Shown piece by piece: positions 1 through 8,722 of a DNA stretch of 64,000 nucleotides. Where the stretch lies: positions 124,001 through 188,000 of the forward strand of contig JBAOHD010000015.1 in assembly GCA_037046615.1 (NCBI GenBank), written 5' to 3'. The translations under genes were made by a program, and so were the position numbers. Position 1 is the first letter of the stretch, and every line of letters begins with the position of its first letter. The DNA comes from Phosphoribacter sp037046615 (GTDB lineage Bacteria; Actinomycetota; Actinomycetes; Actinomycetales; Dermatophilaceae). A model generated the notes under the pieces. It saw only the letters and a program-made list of their open reading frames with translations. It did not search any database and was not told the DNA's origin.

Positions 1-470
1 GGCCCGACGGGGATCTCATACACCCCGTCACCGGCAACCTCGACGAACGGATACTGGCCCACGTCGTCGGCGAAGACCGGCGCCGGATCGGCATCGCGCA
101 GCATCGGGAAGTAGCCCGTGGGCCAGTGTCCGTGCCGCACGATCCGGTGTGGCAGGGGGTGCCCGACCGGCTCGATGCCGTAGAGGTCACGGTTGACGCG
201 CTCGAAACGCCCTGCGGCATACGAGATCCCGGCCATCGTGGGCACCGAGGCATCGTCGCGGGCGAAAGGCACGACGAGCTCGACCGGGGCCTGACCTGGG
301 GCGAGGAAGACGAGGACGACCCGGCCGCCGTCCTCGTCCTCGTGGGCGGCGACCAGGGCGAGCCGGTATGCCGCGTCGAGGAGTTCGCGGGTCGCCGCAC
401 CGATGCCCTCTCGCGAGATCTCGCGGCGGACCGTCTCGTGCACCGTCGGCACGACGTGGGGGTTAGTCAT
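1..470 (-). CDS. hyfG: Hydrogenase-4/Hyc-type large subunit (HyfG/HycE-like), N-terminal part only
   Basis: The gene starts with ATG at 468-470 and runs off the left edge, so only about 156 residues are visible. They form the NuoC-like N-terminal domain of HyfG/HycE proteins, with the stretches 'GRFERVNRDLYGIEP' and 'HGHWPTGYFPMLRD' typical of these subunits. The NuoD-like catalytic domain, where nickel-binding CxxC pairs would be, lies outside the window, so hydrogenase activity cannot be judged. It overlaps the stop of the preceding hyfF-like gene by four bases (ATGA), indicating translational coupling. The gene order matches the M. tuberculosis Rv0082-Rv0087 cluster (hycD, hycP, hycQ, hycE), whose in vivo reaction is not firmly established. 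Confidence 0.8.
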   Translation of the reverse strand, partial: MTNPHVVPTVHETVRREISREGIGAATRELLDAAYRLALVAAHEDEDGGRVVLVFLAPGQAPVELVVPFARDDASVPTMAGISYAAGRFERVNRDLYGIEPVGHPLPHRIVRHGHWPTGYFPMLRDADPAPVFADDVGQYPFVEVAGDGVYEIPVG

Positions 471-2047
471 CGGCCGGCCCCCACAGCGACGACCGCGTCG
501 CGGAGCACGCCGACCAGCGGCCAGGCGAGGGCGCCCGACACGGCGACGACCCCGAGCGCGGCCCACAACGGCACGAGCGGCCCCGTCGCAGAACCGTGGT
601 CATCGCCGTCTTCGTGGACGCCCGGCTGACCGACGACGCGCGGCAGGCCGGTGCCGGCAGGCTGACCAGCGACGGCAGCCTCGTTGACACCACCAGCCGC
701 GCCAGCGACCACGGTCGGTTGCCGATGACGCGTGAGCATCATCGCGAGGATGTGCCGCCCGAGCGCCGCGAACACGAGCAGGACGAGCGCGATCATCACA
801 CCCACGACCCACCCGAGCCCGGCCTGCCACCCGGCGACGACGATCGCCACCTCACTGAAGAACAGTCCGAACGGTGGGAAGCCCAGCAGCGCGGCCGAGC
901 CGACGAGATAGGGCACCGCGAGGCGCGGCGCTCGTCCGAGCAGCCCCGACACCTCGTCGATCTTCGAGGTGCCGAGCAGCGCGAGCATCCGCCCTGCCAC
1001 GACAAAGAGCGTGGCCTTGGCCAGGCCGTGTCCGAGCATGTGCAGCAGCACCGCTCCGGTCGCGAGCGGGCCGCCGATGGCGCCGCCGATGGCGACGATC
1101 CCCATGTGTTCGATGCTCGAATACGCCAGCATCCGCTTGTAGTCACGTTGCGTCAGCAGCAGCAGCGCCGCGACGAGGGGTGACAGCAGCCCGCCGACGA
1201 CGAGCAGCCACCGCATCATGCCTTCACCGAGCACGGCGTCGCTGATCGTGCGCACGCGCAGGATCCCGGCGAAGGCCACCGACAGGAGCACTCCGGACAT
1301 GAGGGCCGACACGGGGGCGGGTGCCTGAGAGTGGGCATCGGGCAGCCATGAGTGCATCGGCGCGAGACCGGCCTTGGTCGCGAATCCCAACGCCGCCAAG
1401 GCGACACCGATCCGGGTGAGGTCCGGATCGAGGGACGCGCCCATCGTCGTGAGCTCGACCCACGACAAAGTGGGGTGCCCCGCGACGGAGGTCGCGGCAT
1501 ACAGCAGGACGATGCCGAGCAACGCGATGGCGACTCCGACGGAGCCGAGCACGACGTACTTCCACGCGGCTTCGAGCGAGCGTTTGCCGCCGCCATAGCC
1601 GACGAGGAAGGCGGTCGTGATCGTCGTCGCCTCGATCGCGACCCACATGACCCCGAGGTTGTCGGCGACGAGCGCGAGGACCATCGCGGCGAGGAATCCG
1701 CACAGGAGCGTCGAAAACCACCCGTCCGCCGTCGCGGCCGACCGGATCCCTCCCCAGGTCGCCGTGAGCGCGACCGCCCCGACGACACAGACGAGGTATG
1801 CCGCGAACGAGTCCGCGCGCAGCAAGCCATCCAGCGCGGTCACCGCACCCGACGCCAGAGGCGACCCAGGCGACCCCGCAGTTGGGAGAGCAGCGGCAGC
1901 CCCCTGCACGAGGCCGATGCCGCCGGCGAGGACGATGACCGACGCGGCGACGGGGGTCCATCGGGTCCACGCGGCGCGTCGGAAAGGCACCGAGACCGCG
2001 GCGAGCGCTGCCGGGGCGAGCAGGACGAGCAGGAGGAGTGTCGTCAT
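467..2047 (-). CDS. hyfF: Hydrogenase-4 subunit F-like proton-pumping membrane protein (HyfF/HycQ)
   Basis: This 526-residue polytopic protein belongs to the NuoL/M/N (Mrp-type antiporter) family. The core motif 'MHSWLPDAHSQAP' around residue 235 and the following 'MSGVLLSVAFAGILR' helix are classic for the family, as is the conserved 'RDYKRMLAYSSIEHMG' segment containing membrane-embedded charged residues. Such subunits translocate protons or sodium ions in group 4 hydrogenases and complex I. Near the C-terminus (about residues 440-490) a Gly/Ala/Val-rich hydrophilic stretch separates the last two hydrophobic segments, which is longer than usual. Its ATG shares one base with the stop of hyfE (TGATG) and its stop overlaps hyfG, so it is the fifth gene of a tightly coupled operon. 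Confidence 0.88.
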   Translation of the reverse strand: MTTLLLLVLLAPAALAAVSVPFRRAAWTRWTPVAASVIVLAGGIGLVQGAAAALPTAGSPGSPLASGAVTALDGLLRADSFAAYLVCVVGAVALTATWGGIRSAATADGWFSTLLCGFLAAMVLALVADNLGVMWVAIEATTITTAFLVGYGGGKRSLEAAWKYVVLGSVGVAIALLGIVLLYAATSVAGHPTLSWVELTTMGASLDPDLTRIGVALAALGFATKAGLAPMHSWLPDAHSQAPAPVSALMSGVLLSVAFAGILRVRTISDAVLGEGMMRWLLVVGGLLSPLVAALLLLTQRDYKRMLAYSSIEHMGIVAIGGAIGGPLATGAVLLHMLGHGLAKATLFVVAGRMLALLGTSKIDEVSGLLGRAPRLAVPYLVGSAALLGFPPFGLFFSEVAIVVAGWQAGLGWVVGVMIALVLLVFAALGRHILAMMLTRHRQPTVVAGAAGGVNEAAVAGQPAGTGLPRVVGQPGVHEDGDDHGSATGPLVPLWAALGVVAVSGALAWPLVGVLRDAVVAVGAGR

Positions 2048-2748
2048 CAGTCACGCAACTCCGTGAGGTCGTCGAGGTCGGTCGCCCCGAAGACCGACCG
2101 CATCCGCCCGGCGAGCACCCGCAGGATGACGACGACGAAGAGGACGTCGATCATGACGCCGATCTCGACGATGAGCGGCACGCCCCCGGAGGTGAGGAAG
2201 GCGACGGTCGCGATGCCATTGTCGAGCACGACAAATCCGACGAGTTGCGACACCGCTTGGTGCCGGGTCAGCAAGATGAGGAAGCCGAGCAACACGAGCG
2301 CGAGACCGACCGGCGCGACCTTGACGAGTGGCCCTTCGGAGGCGCTCACGAGGGGCCGGGCGGCGAGGAAGGCGACGGTCGTGAGCAACGCTGCCCACAG
2401 CAAACCGGCCGTCGGGTGCACGCGGTGCGAGGTCTCCTGCGTGCCCCCTGTCGAGAGCGCGGTGCGGTGCAGGAGCAGCGGGATCAGGGCTCCCTTGAGC
2501 AGCAGGACAAGCAGCGCCACGGCATACAACTCCCCGGCGCTCTCCGCGACGGCGACCGTCACGACGAGCCCGGCGAGGGCGACCCCTTGGATCGCGAGGA
2601 GGCTCGTTGACCCGCTGAGCGACCGGCGCCAGAGTTGGAGGACGGCGGTGAGCAGGAGGATGCCGGTCGTGAGTGCGAGCGCCTGCGCCATCGCCGACGA
2701 CTCCGGTGTGACTGCGAGGGGGTATGCCGTGTCGGCCAGGGTGCTCAT
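2047..2748 (-). CDS. hyfE: Hydrogenase-4 subunit E-like membrane protein (HyfE/HycP)
   Basis: This 233-residue protein is almost entirely hydrophobic with about six or seven predicted membrane segments, followed by a short charged C-terminus ('GATDLDDLTELRD'). Length, hydrophobicity and position between hyfC and hyfF match the HyfE/HycP subunit of hydrogenase-4-like complexes, a relative of NuoK. The ATG at 2746-2748 is separated from the upstream hyfC stop by about 11 bases. In the family it is part of the membrane arm; it has no catalytic cofactor. The assignment rests mainly on operon context because sequence conservation of this subunit is low. Confidence 0.8.
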   Translation of the reverse strand: MSTLADTAYPLAVTPESSAMAQALALTTGILLLTAVLQLWRRSLSGSTSLLAIQGVALAGLVVTVAVAESAGELYAVALLVLLLKGALIPLLLHRTALSTGGTQETSHRVHPTAGLLWAALLTTVAFLAARPLVSASEGPLVKVAPVGLALVLLGFLILLTRHQAVSQLVGFVVLDNGIATVAFLTSGGVPLIVEIGVMIDVLFVVVILRVLAGRMRSVFGATDLDDLTELRD

Positions 2749-2759
2749 GTCACATCACC

Positions 2760-3725
2760 TCAGATCACCAGGTAGGACGCGGTGACGGCGAGGAACGCCA
2801 TGACGAAGGAGGCGGCGAGCAACTCGGGCACCTTGAAGAGGCGGACCTTGGCGAGGAAGACCTCGACGGCTGCGACGACGACGCCGGCGATGACGATCTT
2901 CACGAGGATCGCGGCGATGGCGACGAGGAGGCCACCGGGGGCGAGGGTCTGGGCGACGCCCCACGGGAGCGCGAGGTTGGCGACGAGGCCGAGCAGCCCG
3001 GCCAGGCGCAGCCACGAGGCGAACTCCACCCACCCGAGGTCACGCCCCGACGCCTCGAGGATCATCGCTTCGTGGACCATCGTCAGCTCGAGGTGGGTCG
3101 AGGGATTGTCGACCGGGAGGCGGCCGGTCTCGGCCACGACGACGGTGAGCAGCGCGACGAGGGCGAGGAGGGAGACCGGCGACACGACGGTCACGGGTGA
3201 GGCAATGCGCGCATCGACGATCGCCGAGAGGGCCGATGAGCCGACCGGGATCGAGAGGGCGTAGACCGAGACAAGGACGGTGGGTTCGACGAGTGCCGCG
3301 ATCGTCATGTGACGGCTCGACCCCATCCCGCCGAACGCCGTGCCCGAGTCGAGACCGAGCAGCGCGATCGCGACGGTGCCGAGCAGGAGCACGCCGACCA
3401 CGACGAAAAGGTCGTCGGGCACGAGCGGGATCGTCACCGTGGACACGAGCGGCAGGAGTGCGACGAGGAGCAGGCTCGTGCCGGTCATGGCGATCGGCAT
3501 GACACCTTGGAGGCGCACCCCGGGGGCGACGAGGGGTTCTTTGCGGGCGAGTTTGAGCAGGTCGCGGGTCGGCTGCCAGATGCCGGGCCCGACCCGGCCT
3601 TCCATCCGATAGCGCACCTGGCGCATCACCCCGATGAGCACGGGGGCGGCGAGCGCCACGACGACGCACTGGAGGATGACGGCGGCAAGCCCGCCGAGGA
3701 TCGTGAGAGCGCTGACCTCGGTCAT
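2760..3725 (-). CDS. hyfC: Hydrogenase-4 subunit C-like membrane protein (HyfC/HycD, NuoH family)
   Basis: This 321-residue NuoH-like protein begins MTEVSALTILGG at an ATG (3723-3725) that overlaps the hyfB stop (ATGA). A longer upstream reading frame exists, but the overlapping start fits the operon. Family marks are the 'EGRVGPGIWQPTRDLLKL' segment near residue 50 and 'RLPVDNPSTHLELTMVHEA' near residue 215, which in NuoH homologues face the junction between membrane arm and hydrophilic arm. About eight membrane segments are apparent. It anchors the HyfI/HyfG module to the membrane and is homologous to M. tuberculosis HycD (Rv0084). Confidence 0.88.
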   Translation of the reverse strand: MTEVSALTILGGLAAVILQCVVVALAAPVLIGVMRQVRYRMEGRVGPGIWQPTRDLLKLARKEPLVAPGVRLQGVMPIAMTGTSLLLVALLPLVSTVTIPLVPDDLFVVVGVLLLGTVAIALLGLDSGTAFGGMGSSRHMTIAALVEPTVLVSVYALSIPVGSSALSAIVDARIASPVTVVSPVSLLALVALLTVVVAETGRLPVDNPSTHLELTMVHEAMILEASGRDLGWVEFASWLRLAGLLGLVANLALPWGVAQTLAPGGLLVAIAAILVKIVIAGVVVAAVEVFLAKVRLFKVPELLAASFVMAFLAVTASYLVI

Positions 3726-5764
3726 CGGACCACCACCACGAGCAGGGCGACGAGCGCGGCGAAGGAAAACGCGAGATAGCGGTGGATGCTGCCGTTCTGC
3801 ACGCGCCGCGCGGCGTCGCCCACTCGTCCGAGCCACTTGGCGGCAGGTCGATAGACCCGGTCTTCGATGACGTCGCCGACGCGTTGCCGGTAGCTCGCGC
3901 CCACGACGACGAAGCGGGACTCTTTGGCCCGCTCGACGTGGAGCTGTTGAGTCGGCCGGAGAGTGTCTCCGAAGACCCGCACGAGCGGCTCGGCGAAGGA
4001 CGTCGCGGTGTATTGCATCCGCGGGCTGTCCCGCACGCCTCCGCAACCCCACTGGAGGTCGACGGCCCGCCGCGGGATCTGACGTGCGAGCGCCCACGAG
4101 ATCGCGACGACCGGGACGGTCAGGAGCGCACCGAGGACCAGAAGCGAGGTGGGGTCGAGCAGCGCTCGGAGAGTGGGGAGTTCGAGCCCGCCGAGCCCCA
4201 CCGGGATCGCCACGGACATCCCCGAGGGCCCCCGTGAGACGGTCTCGTCACCGAGGGCCGAGACGGCCGCGCTCGCGGTGACGCCGGGGAAGAGGCCGAG
4301 GCCAAACACCGCCGCCGCCCCGAGCACGAGGGCGGCCCGCATCGAGCGGCTCACTTCGTGCGCGAGAGCGGCCCCCTCGCTGCGAGCCCGGGCGAGGAAG
4401 GCGATGCCGAAGGCCTTGACGAAGGTCAGCAGCGCGAGCCCGGCAGTCAACGCCACGACCGCGACGACGGCCGGCAGGAGGGCGGTCGTGAGCCGGTCGG
4501 TGCGGACGTCGCCATGGATCAGCGATTGCAGCAGCACCCACTCCGCGACGAACCCCGACGTCACCGGCAACGCGGCCGCCCCGAGCGCGGCGACGCCGAA
4601 CGCGGCGGCCGTGACCGGCATACCCCCGGCGAGACCGCCCATCCGGTCGAGGTCGCGCTCACCGGTCGCGGAGAGCACGGCGCCTGCGGCGAGGAAGAGG
4701 ACCGTCTTGAAGGCCGCATGGCTCACCACGAGCAGGAGCGCGGCGATGAGAGCCACCTGGGAGACATCCGCGGTGCCCGTGTGCCGCGTCAGCATCGAGA
4801 CCGCGACCGCGGTGAGGATGAGGCCGACGTTCTCGGTCGTCGAGTAGGCGAGGAGCCGTTTGAGGTCACTGGCCACGGACGCCTGGAGGATGCCGTAGAG
4901 CGCCGAGGGGAGGGCGAGCGCGAGCAAGGCGAGGCCCCACCACCGACCGGCGTCGGGCAGGAGCCGGGTCACGGTGAGGAGCACACCGTAGACGCCCATC
5001 TTGACCATGGCCGCGCTCATGACGGCCGACACGTGACTCGGCGCCTCGGGGTGAGCGCGCGGCAGCCAGACGTGGACCGGCACGAGCCCGGCTTTGGTCA
5101 CAAAGCCCAGCGTGAGCAGCGCGAACGCGACCCCGGCCGTGCCCTCGCCGACCGGCATACCGGCGATGTCGGTGAAGCGGGTGCTGCCCGCCTCCGACAC
5201 GACCACCGCGAAACCAGCCGCGAGGAGGGCGAAGGAAAGGTGCGTCATCACGGCATACCAGAGCCCGGCGGAGCGGACCCGGGCGCGATGCGCGTGGTCG
5301 GCCAGGACGAGGACGGTCGACGCGAGCGCCATGACTTCCCAACCGACGAGGAAGGTGACGACGTCTCCCGCGGCCGGCACGAGCTGCATTCCGAGCAGGA
5401 AGAGCGGGTATGCCGTCCACGCCGTCCGCGAGGCGGCAGCCCCGTGCGTGTAGCCGATCCCGAAGACCGACGCGACGGCTCCGACCAGTCCGACGACGAG
5501 GAGGAAGAAGCCGCCGAGCCGATCGGGCGCGAGCGTGAGCGGCGCCAGCGGGCCGAGGCCCGGGCCGAGAGGGTGGACGAGCGACCAGGTGGTGGTCGCC
5601 CCGCCGAGGATCGTGGCGCCGGCGACTGCGCCCGCGAGACCCATCCCAGCGGAAAGGCTGCCGCAGAGGCGGTTTCGGTATGCCGGTGGGCCGGCGACCG
5701 CTGCCACGACCGCTGCGAGCGCGAGGAGGAACTGCGCCCCGAGGGCGACGTCGAGAAGGCTCAC
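3722..5764 (-). CDS. hyfB: Hydrogenase-4 subunit B-like proton-pumping membrane protein (HyfB)
   Basis: This 680-residue protein is a NuoL/HyfB-type antiporter subunit. The diagnostic region 'VPVHVWLPRAHPEAPSHV' is near residue 235, and 'DLKRLLAYSTTENVG' contains the family Lys and Glu used in ion translocation. A hydrophilic tail (about 580-640, including 'QWGCGGVRDSPRMQYTA') precedes a final membrane segment, as in HyfB and NuoL proteins. The start is GTG (5762-5764), overlapping the stop of the HyfI-like gene by four bases (GTGA). It corresponds in order to M. tuberculosis Rv0083. Confidence 0.88.
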   Translation of the reverse strand: MSLLDVALGAQFLLALAAVVAAVAGPPAYRNRLCGSLSAGMGLAGAVAGATILGGATTTWSLVHPLGPGLGPLAPLTLAPDRLGGFFLLVVGLVGAVASVFGIGYTHGAAASRTAWTAYPLFLLGMQLVPAAGDVVTFLVGWEVMALASTVLVLADHAHRARVRSAGLWYAVMTHLSFALLAAGFAVVVSEAGSTRFTDIAGMPVGEGTAGVAFALLTLGFVTKAGLVPVHVWLPRAHPEAPSHVSAVMSAAMVKMGVYGVLLTVTRLLPDAGRWWGLALLALALPSALYGILQASVASDLKRLLAYSTTENVGLILTAVAVSMLTRHTGTADVSQVALIAALLLVVSHAAFKTVLFLAAGAVLSATGERDLDRMGGLAGGMPVTAAAFGVAALGAAALPVTSGFVAEWVLLQSLIHGDVRTDRLTTALLPAVVAVVALTAGLALLTFVKAFGIAFLARARSEGAALAHEVSRSMRAALVLGAAAVFGLGLFPGVTASAAVSALGDETVSRGPSGMSVAIPVGLGGLELPTLRALLDPTSLLVLGALLTVPVVAISWALARQIPRRAVDLQWGCGGVRDSPRMQYTATSFAEPLVRVFGDTLRPTQQLHVERAKESRFVVVGASYRQRVGDVIEDRVYRPAAKWLGRVGDAARRVQNGSIHRYLAFSFAALVALLVVVVR

Positions 5765-6249
5765 TGGCGGGTCACCCGGCGTAAGGCGGCGACGATCTCG
5801 TCCGGGCTCGGGGGGCAGCCGGGGACCTCGATGTCGACGTCGACGACGTCGGAGACGGCACCGGCGACGCCGTAGCCACCCTTGAAGACGCCGCAGTCAC
5901 GCGCGCAGTCGCCGACGGCGATGACGACGCGGGGCTTGGGTGTCGCCTCGACCGTGCGGACGAGGGGCTGGAGCATGTTGTGGGTGACGACACCGGTGAC
6001 GAGGAGCGCGTCGGCATGGCGGGGCGAGGCCACGAGGCGGGCGCCGTATCGCTCGGCGTCGTAGACCGGCCCGAAGGTTGCCCCGACTTCGATCTCGCAG
6101 CCGTTGCACGACCCGGCGTCGACGTGGCGGACCTGGACGCTGCCGGTCAGGGCTGGGTCACCCACAGGGGTTGCGGAGGGTGCGTCAGGCGCCGGCGCGG
6201 CCATCCGGCCGATGCGCAGGATGGTCTTGGCCAGGCGCAGCACGCTCAT
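5761..6249 (-). CDS. hyfI: Hydrogenase small subunit-like 4Fe-4S protein (HyfI/EchC, NuoB family)
   Basis: This 162-residue NuoB-like iron-sulfur subunit heads the operon. The cluster ligands are visible as 'GSCNGCEIEV', 'GDCARDCGVFKGG' and 'VPGCPPSPDEI', giving the four cysteines expected for a single 4Fe-4S cluster (N2-like). I start it at the ATG at 6247-6249 (MSVLRLAKTIL), because the N-terminal helix typical of the family begins there. A longer frame to 6354 would run into the divergent gene's start region. With HyfG it would form the hydrophilic catalytic module. The promoter must lie in the roughly 95 bases shared with the divergent VOC gene. Confidence 0.87.
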   Translation of the reverse strand: MSVLRLAKTILRIGRMAAPAPDAPSATPVGDPALTGSVQVRHVDAGSCNGCEIEVGATFGPVYDAERYGARLVASPRHADALLVTGVVTHNMLQPLVRTVEATPKPRVVIAVGDCARDCGVFKGGYGVAGAVSDVVDVDIEVPGCPPSPDEIVAALRRVTRQ

Positions 6250-6343
6250 CGTGGGCCGAGTGTCCCAGGTGCGCCGTAGGGTGGGCAAACCCCGTCCCAC
6301 GGGACTGCGTCCTGGCGGACGGGACTTCTCGAGGAGGCGACCG

Positions 6344-6826
6344 ATGAGCGACACGGGATACTCGACGTGCTTGTGGTTTGACAGCGAGGCCGAGGCCGCC
6401 GCGCGCTACTACTGCGAGGTCTTGCCTGATGCGGTGCTCGGCGAGATTGCGCGCTACACCGAGGCTGGCCCGGGCGAGCCTGGGAAGGTGCTGACCGTCG
6501 GATTCCGGCTCGGCACCCAGGAATTCATGCTCCTCAACGGCGGTCCACACTTCACGCTCACGGAGGCGGCGTCGATCTCGGTGTCGTGCTCGGGCCAGGC
6601 GGAGGTCGATCGGCTCTGGGCGGCGCTGACGGCTGACGGCGGCGAGGAGTCGATGTGTGGCTGGCTCAAGGACCGCTGGGGAGTGTCGTGGCAGATCGTG
6701 CCGCGCGAGCTCGTGGCGCTCCTGACCGACCCCGACCCGGGGCGGGCGCAGCGCGCCACCGCCGCCATGATGGGGATGCGCAAGATCGACATCGCCGCGG
6801 TGCTGGCGGCGGCCGACGCGGCATAA
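6344..6826 (+). CDS. VOC (glyoxalase/PhnB-like) family protein
   Basis: This 160-residue protein begins MSDTGYSTCLWFDSEAEAAA, typical of the PhnB-like '3-demethylubiquinone methyltransferase' branch of the vicinal oxygen chelate superfamily. Other family marks are 'EFMLLNGGPHFT', 'SVSCSGQAEVDRLWAAL' and 'CGWLKDRWGVSWQIVP'. Members are small single-domain proteins, usually of unknown substrate, so no reaction can be assigned. A good ribosome-binding site (GAGGAGG) lies about eight bases before the ATG. It is transcribed away from the Hyf operon. Confidence 0.82.
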   Translation: MSDTGYSTCLWFDSEAEAAARYYCEVLPDAVLGEIARYTEAGPGEPGKVLTVGFRLGTQEFMLLNGGPHFTLTEAASISVSCSGQAEVDRLWAALTADGGEESMCGWLKDRWGVSWQIVPRELVALLTDPDPGRAQRATAAMMGMRKIDIAAVLAAADAA

Positions 6827-6862
6827 GCGCCTTCCCCGCAGGGCAGACCCGACCGGCAGGGC

Positions 6863-8035
6863 TCAGCCCCGCGGAGCGGTAAGCCAGGACCGGAGCGCGG
6901 CGTCGTGCTCGCCCAGTGACGGGTGGGGAGTCGGCCTGCTCGTTTCGTATGCCGTGTAGCTCACGGGATGCCGCACCTGCCGGGTGAAGCCGTCGCCGAT
7001 CTCGACGGTGGGGGCCAGGCCCAGGTCGGTCGCGAGGGCGAGGCCGTCGAGGATCGTGCCGACCCGACCGACGGGGACGGCTGCTGCGCTGATCTGCTCG
7101 ACCCAGTCGGCGGCGGTCACCGTGGGGTCGGCCTGGAGCGCCCCTTCGAGGCGGGCGACGAGGGCCGCGCGGTGGGACACGCGGGCAGCGTTCGTCGCGA
7201 AGAGTGGGTCGTCGGCCAGAGCCGGCATCCCGAGGACCGTGGCGAGGCGCCGGAACTGGCCGTCGTTGCCGCAGGCGACCGCGATCGGCCCTTCGGTGCA
7301 CGTGAGCGTCTCGTAGGGCGCGATGCTCGGGTGCTGGTTGCCCATCGACGCCGGTGGCCGACCCTGTTCGAGCGCCGACTGGGCCTGGTTGACCATCGCG
7401 CCGAGACTTGAGCTCAGGAGAGTGACTTCGAGTCGATCACCGCGTCCGGTGCGGGCGCGACCGGCGAGCGCGGCGAGGATCCCGATCGTCGCGTCTTTGC
7501 CGGTGAGGACATCGACGAGCGCGACCCCAGCCTTGGTCGGCCGGCCTGGTTCGCCGGTGATCGACATGAGGCCACCGACGGCCTGGACGACGAAGTCGTA
7601 ACCGAGCAGGTCTCGGCCGCCGGCGCGCCCGAACCCGCTGATCGAGCAATAGACGACGCCTGGGTTGGTCGCGCTCACCGTGTCGTAGCTCAGGCCCAAG
7701 CGGTCGAGCGTGCCGGGGGCGAAATTTTCGACGAGCACGTCTGCGCGCGAGGCGAGTTCGCGAGCGAGGCCGAGGTCGGCAGGGTCGGTGAGGTCGAGGG
7801 CGATCGACTCCTTGGAGCGGTTGACGGCCTCGAAGTAGGACGTGCCGTGCGCGGTGAACGGCGGCCCCCACGTCCGGGTCTCATCGCCGACGCCCGGGCG
7901 CTCGACCTTGATCACGCGGGCGCCGAGGTCGGCGAGTGTCATGGTCGCCAGCGGCCCGGCGAGGACGCGGCTGAAGTCGGCCACGAGGATGCCCTCGAGC
8001 GGCCGGCCGGCGGGTGGGGTCACGGCGCCCATCAT
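6863..8035 (-). CDS. CaiB/BaiF (class III) CoA-transferase family protein
   Basis: This 390-residue protein has the class III CoA-transferase hallmarks: 'LEGILVADFSRVLAGP' at the N-terminus, 'DLGARVIKVERPGVGDETR' with the conserved Glu/Arg, and 'ENFAPGTLDRLGL', with 'YDFVVQAVGGLMSITGEP' further in. These enzymes move CoA between carboxylic acids through a covalent acyl-Asp intermediate, the aspartate being in the 'GYDFVVQA' region. The substrate cannot be told from sequence. It starts with two adjacent methionines (MMGAV). It is monocistronic as far as can be seen, convergent with the VOC gene. Confidence 0.88.
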   Translation of the reverse strand: MMGAVTPPAGRPLEGILVADFSRVLAGPLATMTLADLGARVIKVERPGVGDETRTWGPPFTAHGTSYFEAVNRSKESIALDLTDPADLGLARELASRADVLVENFAPGTLDRLGLSYDTVSATNPGVVYCSISGFGRAGGRDLLGYDFVVQAVGGLMSITGEPGRPTKAGVALVDVLTGKDATIGILAALAGRARTGRGDRLEVTLLSSSLGAMVNQAQSALEQGRPPASMGNQHPSIAPYETLTCTEGPIAVACGNDGQFRRLATVLGMPALADDPLFATNAARVSHRAALVARLEGALQADPTVTAADWVEQISAAAVPVGRVGTILDGLALATDLGLAPTVEIGDGFTRQVRHPVSYTAYETSRPTPHPSLGEHDAALRSWLTAPRG

Positions 8036-8134
8036 CTCGCGATCTGCCGGGCCTGCGCCGGGTGCCTGCCAGTTCCCGGCCAGTGCACGGCCAGCTCACG
8101 GGCCAACTGACTGCCAGCCGACCGCCAGCCCCGG

Positions 8135-8722
8135 TCAACCGTCCCGAGACTCGAGCGCGAGGAGGTATTCCTTGGCGGCCAGCCCACCGGCATACCCCGT
8201 GAGCGCGCCGCTGGCCCCGACGATCCGGTGACATGGGACGAGGAGGCACACCGGGTTGGACCCCAGCGCGGCCCCGACCGCGCGCGCCGCCCTCGGCTGC
8301 CCGATCCATCCGGCGACCTGCGCGTATGCCGCCCGCTCACCGAAGCCGACCCGGCTCGCGACCGCTGTGAGCACGTCGCCGGCGAAGTCGCTGGCGAGCG
8401 CGAGGTCGACCGGCAGGCCGAGGTCGCGGCGCTGGCCGGCGAGGTAGGCGTCGATCCGGCGCCGCGCCTCGTCGACGTCCTGCGGGGCGCGCAGGACCCG
8501 TGGGCTGACCCGACCCGCGATGGCCGTGAGCGTGGCGTCCTCGTCGGCGACGGAGCCGGCGAAACGGCAGGCCACGAAGCGGCCGTCGGAGCGGCGGGCG
8601 AGCATGAGTCGACCGATGGGGGTGTCGTGCACGGCATACCCGACATCGGGTGTCGGGAAGGTGGGCGGAGTGGAGGTGGGGACGAGGCCGCGGAGGGCGT
8701 CGGTGATCCGGGTGTCGGTCAT
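8135..8722 (-). CDS. ogt: Methylated-DNA-[protein]-cysteine S-methyltransferase (Ogt type)
   Basis: This 195-residue protein repairs O6-alkylguanine by transferring the alkyl group to its own cysteine. The active-site motif 'VPCHRIVGASGALTGYAGG' is intact, as is the helix-turn-helix region 'FGERAAYAQVAGWIGQPRAARAVGAAL' (described here by its ends: FGERAAYAQ and ARAVGAAL). The ATG at 8720-8722 overlaps the stop of the sigma-factor gene (ATGA), so the two are co-translated. A sigma factor directly ahead of an ogt-like gene suggests regulation of an alkylation or stress response, which is inference only. Confidence 0.92.
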   Translation of the reverse strand: MTDTRITDALRGLVPTSTPPTFPTPDVGYAVHDTPIGRLMLARRSDGRFVACRFAGSVADEDATLTAIAGRVSPRVLRAPQDVDEARRRIDAYLAGQRRDLGLPVDLALASDFAGDVLTAVASRVGFGERAAYAQVAGWIGQPRAARAVGAALGSNPVCLLVPCHRIVGASGALTGYAGGLAAKEYLLALESRDG

